A DNA stretch of 5,477 nucleotides from VFKE01 sp043758025 (GTDB lineage Bacteria; Verrucomicrobiota; Verrucomicrobiia; Verrucomicrobiales; Verrucomicrobiaceae): the NCBI GenBank assembly GCA_043758025.1, contig JAYVOH010000101.1:1-5477 (forward strand), given 5' to 3'. A program made the position numbers and the translations under genes. Shown here in pieces: positions 4,389-5,477 of this stretch; position 1 is the first letter of the stretch, and the number at the start of each line of letters is the position of its first letter. Below the pieces are notes generated by a model. That model did not search any database. It was given only the letters and a program-made list of their open reading frames with translations, and was not told where the DNA came from.

Positions 4389-4795
4389 AAGCGCCCAAGC
4401 CAATTTCATTCTTCTTCTGGGGTTACCGTGCGGCGGTCTTGGAGATGCACGCCGCCGTCCGTCGCGGCGCAACCGTGAACGCAGCCATCAGACAAGTGAA
4501 GGCAATCTACGGCGGCTGCGAAACGATGAGTTTTTCCACCTTGAGGAGAAGATCCTATCAAGGCTTCTATTCGCATTCATTGGCCACGCGCTGCCGCTGT
4601 TCGCCCGATTCGGCGGAGGAGATACGTGGTCGGCTCGCCTGGGTGCTTGCATTCACGCGACACATGGATCGCCACCCCAAAGCACGGCCTGCCGTGGTTT
4701 GGGAGCGCATCACTGGTCTGTCTCTCAGCTGGCTGTTGTGCTTCATCGCGGATGAAGCAAGCCGTTCCACCCATCTTCCATCTCCAAACTCCTAA
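4385..4795 (+). CDS. hypothetical protein of the early operon
   Basis: The 136-aa product starts MKAPKPISFFFWGYRAAVLE. The ATG at 4385 overlaps the ParB-like stop as ATGA and has GGGAGG 6 nt upstream, a near-ideal Shine-Dalgarno; an upstream in-frame ATG at 4337 lies inside the ParB-like gene and is rejected. Residues 20-60 are helical and basic (VRRGATVNAAIRQVKAIYGG, then STLRRRSYQGF), which could be a DNA-contacting helix-turn-helix, though no known signature is complete. A short hydrophobic stretch (GLSLSWLLCFIADEA, about 111-125) is too short and interrupted for a confident membrane helix. Cysteines at 70 and 72 form a CRC pair. No family is recognised; operon position suggests a phage early function. 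Confidence 0.8.
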   Translation: MKAPKPISFFFWGYRAAVLEMHAAVRRGATVNAAIRQVKAIYGGCETMSFSTLRRRSYQGFYSHSLATRCRCSPDSAEEIRGRLAWVLAFTRHMDRHPKARPAVVWERITGLSLSWLLCFIADEASRSTHLPSPNS

Positions 4796-4803
4796 CCACC
4801 ATC

Positions 4804-5091
4804 ATGAGCAAATTAGAATTACAGATCAAAGATGACAACGAAATCTGCCTCCCTGATTGGATTGCAGCATCCAAACTGACACTCGCTGAGATCGGAGCCG
4901 TGGCATGCCTCGCCTGCATGGAAACGGGCTCGGGGGGCTACAAAGAGCTTCTCACTGAGCGATTGGGTTCATGCGAAATGAAGGAGGCTTTTGAAGGCCT
5001 AGAACTCAAGGGAGTTATGAGCGCAAAACTGGTCGGCAACTCTCTCACCATGCGTCTCGACCTAGACGCTGTCGCACCGCGCGGCGCATGA
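4804..5091 (+). CDS. small protein with winged-helix-like pattern, unknown function
   Basis: The 95-aa product has a helix-rich centre (LTLAEIGAVACLACME, about 25-40; YKELLTERLG, about 46-55; MKEAFEGLELKGVMSA, about 59-74) and ends in two beta strands (AKLVGNSLTMRLDLD, about 74-88). Helices followed by a strand hairpin, with 'LELKGV' before the wing, resemble winged-helix domains such as DnaD-type N-termini of phage replication proteins. This is a pattern resemblance only. The ATG at 4804 lies 8 nt after the previous stop and has no Shine-Dalgarno; its leader is C/A-rich (AACCACCATC). It may be translated by coupling to the gene before it. Base and codon use agree with the ParB-like gene. Confidence 0.8.
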   Translation: MSKLELQIKDDNEICLPDWIAASKLTLAEIGAVACLACMETGSGGYKELLTERLGSCEMKEAFEGLELKGVMSAKLVGNSLTMRLDLDAVAPRGA

Positions 5092-5117
5092 CGCATTTCA
5101 CCACCGACCAATCATGA
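5088..5117 (+). CDS. 9-codon minigene linking two genes by ATGA overlaps
   Basis: An ATG at 5088 overlaps the stop of the 4804-5091 gene (ATGA), reads MTHFTTDQS, and stops at 5115-5117, overlapping the ATG at 5114 of the next frame (again ATGA). It would let terminating ribosomes reinitiate in steps across a 22-base gap that has no Shine-Dalgarno. It may equally be chance; expression is not shown. Confidence 0.25.
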   Translation: MTHFTTDQS

Positions 5118-5377
5118 CAAAATCCACCCTCTCACTCGCCGCGCTCGCCGCCGCCATCCTTCGTTCACGGAGCATTTCGGGATCCGATACCGCGATCTCA
5201 TCGGAGCCTCCATCGCCCGCATATTACTCGAACTGCTTTCTACCGACGCACCAGCCATTCGGGCGTGTGCCGAAGCGACACATCAAGCGCGAACAACGCG
5301 CCGCGCTCAAGGCCCGCAACGTGAAGCGCCACAAAGCCGCGCTCAAAGCAAAACGGCACCGCGCACCGACCCACTGA
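5114..5377 (+). CDS. small basic hypothetical protein, possibly frameshifted
   Basis: The 87-aa product starts MTKSTLSLAALAAAILRS, a helix-like Ala/Leu stretch, and ends with a Lys/Arg/His-rich tail (about residues 50-87) that holds an approximate repeat of REQRAALKARNVKRH and RHKAALKAKRH. The ends of this frame have GC-rich third positions (CTC, GCC, AAG, CGC) like real genes. The middle (about 18-50) is Ser/Pro-rich and unconvincing. In another frame (codons starting at 5167) the same bases read TEHFGIRYRDLIGASIARIL, which looks more protein-like but has no start codon, so a frameshift or overlapping reading is possible. No Shine-Dalgarno precedes the ATG. Function is unknown; a nucleic-acid-binding role is suggested only by charge. 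Confidence 0.5.
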   Translation: MTKSTLSLAALAAAILRSRSISGSDTAISSEPPSPAYYSNCFLPTHQPFGRVPKRHIKREQRAALKARNVKRHKAALKAKRHRAPTH

Positions 5378-5411
5378 CTCACCGATCAACCAACCCCCGG
5401 CCTCCTCCCAC

Positions 5412-5477
5412 ATGCCGCCCACACCCATGGAATTTCAACGCCACACTGACATCGTGAGCTCCGTTCGCGAGCTTCAG
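5412..5477 (+). CDS. 5' end of a gene running off the window
   Basis: An open frame starts at ATG 5412 (MPPTPMEFQRHTDIVSSVRE) and continues to the last base. A second in-frame ATG at 5427 gives MEFQRHTDIVSSVRELQ and may be the true start. Neither has a Shine-Dalgarno; the leader 5378-5411 is C/A-rich like those of the two preceding genes. Only 22 codons are visible, so no product can be named and even coding status is a guess from operon continuity. Confidence 0.4.
   Translation, partial: MPPTPMEFQRHTDIVSSVRELQ

Noticed and set aside
1..5477. CRISPR array, tRNA, rRNA or riboswitch
   Set aside because: No regularly spaced repeats, cloverleaf-like segments or rRNA-like stretches were seen by eye; a covariance-model scan would be needed to exclude small structured RNAs.

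Overview
The window looks like the immunity and early-gene end of a prophage or phage-derived island in a GC-rich bacterium. A Verrucomicrobiota-type host is my best guess. It rests on the general look of the secreted protein, the GYF-domain membrane protein and the dispersed repeats, and no rRNA or marker gene confirms it. No integrase, tRNA or structural phage gene lies inside the window, so the prophage reading is an inference from gene order.

Layout, left to right. Positions 1-214 carry no gene, but hold a 40-bp repeat with a perfect GC-rich hairpin and a degenerate hexamer array. Positions 215-909 (minus strand) hold two small genes: a possible ribbon-helix-helix protein, then a soluble/coiled-coil protein with one C-terminal membrane helix. 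A decayed second copy of the 40-bp repeat at 1011-1050 lies on the other side of this pair. Positions 1053-2582 (minus strand) form a tight three-gene unit: an XRE/S24 (CI/LexA-type) repressor, a secreted cysteine-containing protein and a GYF-domain two-helix membrane protein, with gaps of only 4 and 2 bases. Positions 2583-2635 are a compact divergent control region with an 18-bp perfect palindrome and a second near-copy 31 bp away. Positions 2636-5477 (plus strand) hold the opposing operon: a 65-aa Cro-like HTH protein, an uncertain region open on both strands, a 359-aa ParB-like protein with a zinc-finger-like motif, three small genes of unclear function and the start of one more gene at the edge.

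How the parts may work together. The two divergent DNA-binding proteins and the palindromes resemble a lysis/lysogeny switch of the lambda CI/Cro type. The repressor operon would be on in the lysogen and would also express the secreted and membrane proteins, which makes those two candidate lysogenic-conversion cargo. The rightward operon would be the early region, where the ParB-like protein may act in partition, replication or regulation. Unusual points are an arginine at the catalytic-lysine position of the repressor, 2830-3312 being open on both strands with conflicting evidence, and two imperfect direct repeats bracketing the leftmost gene pair.
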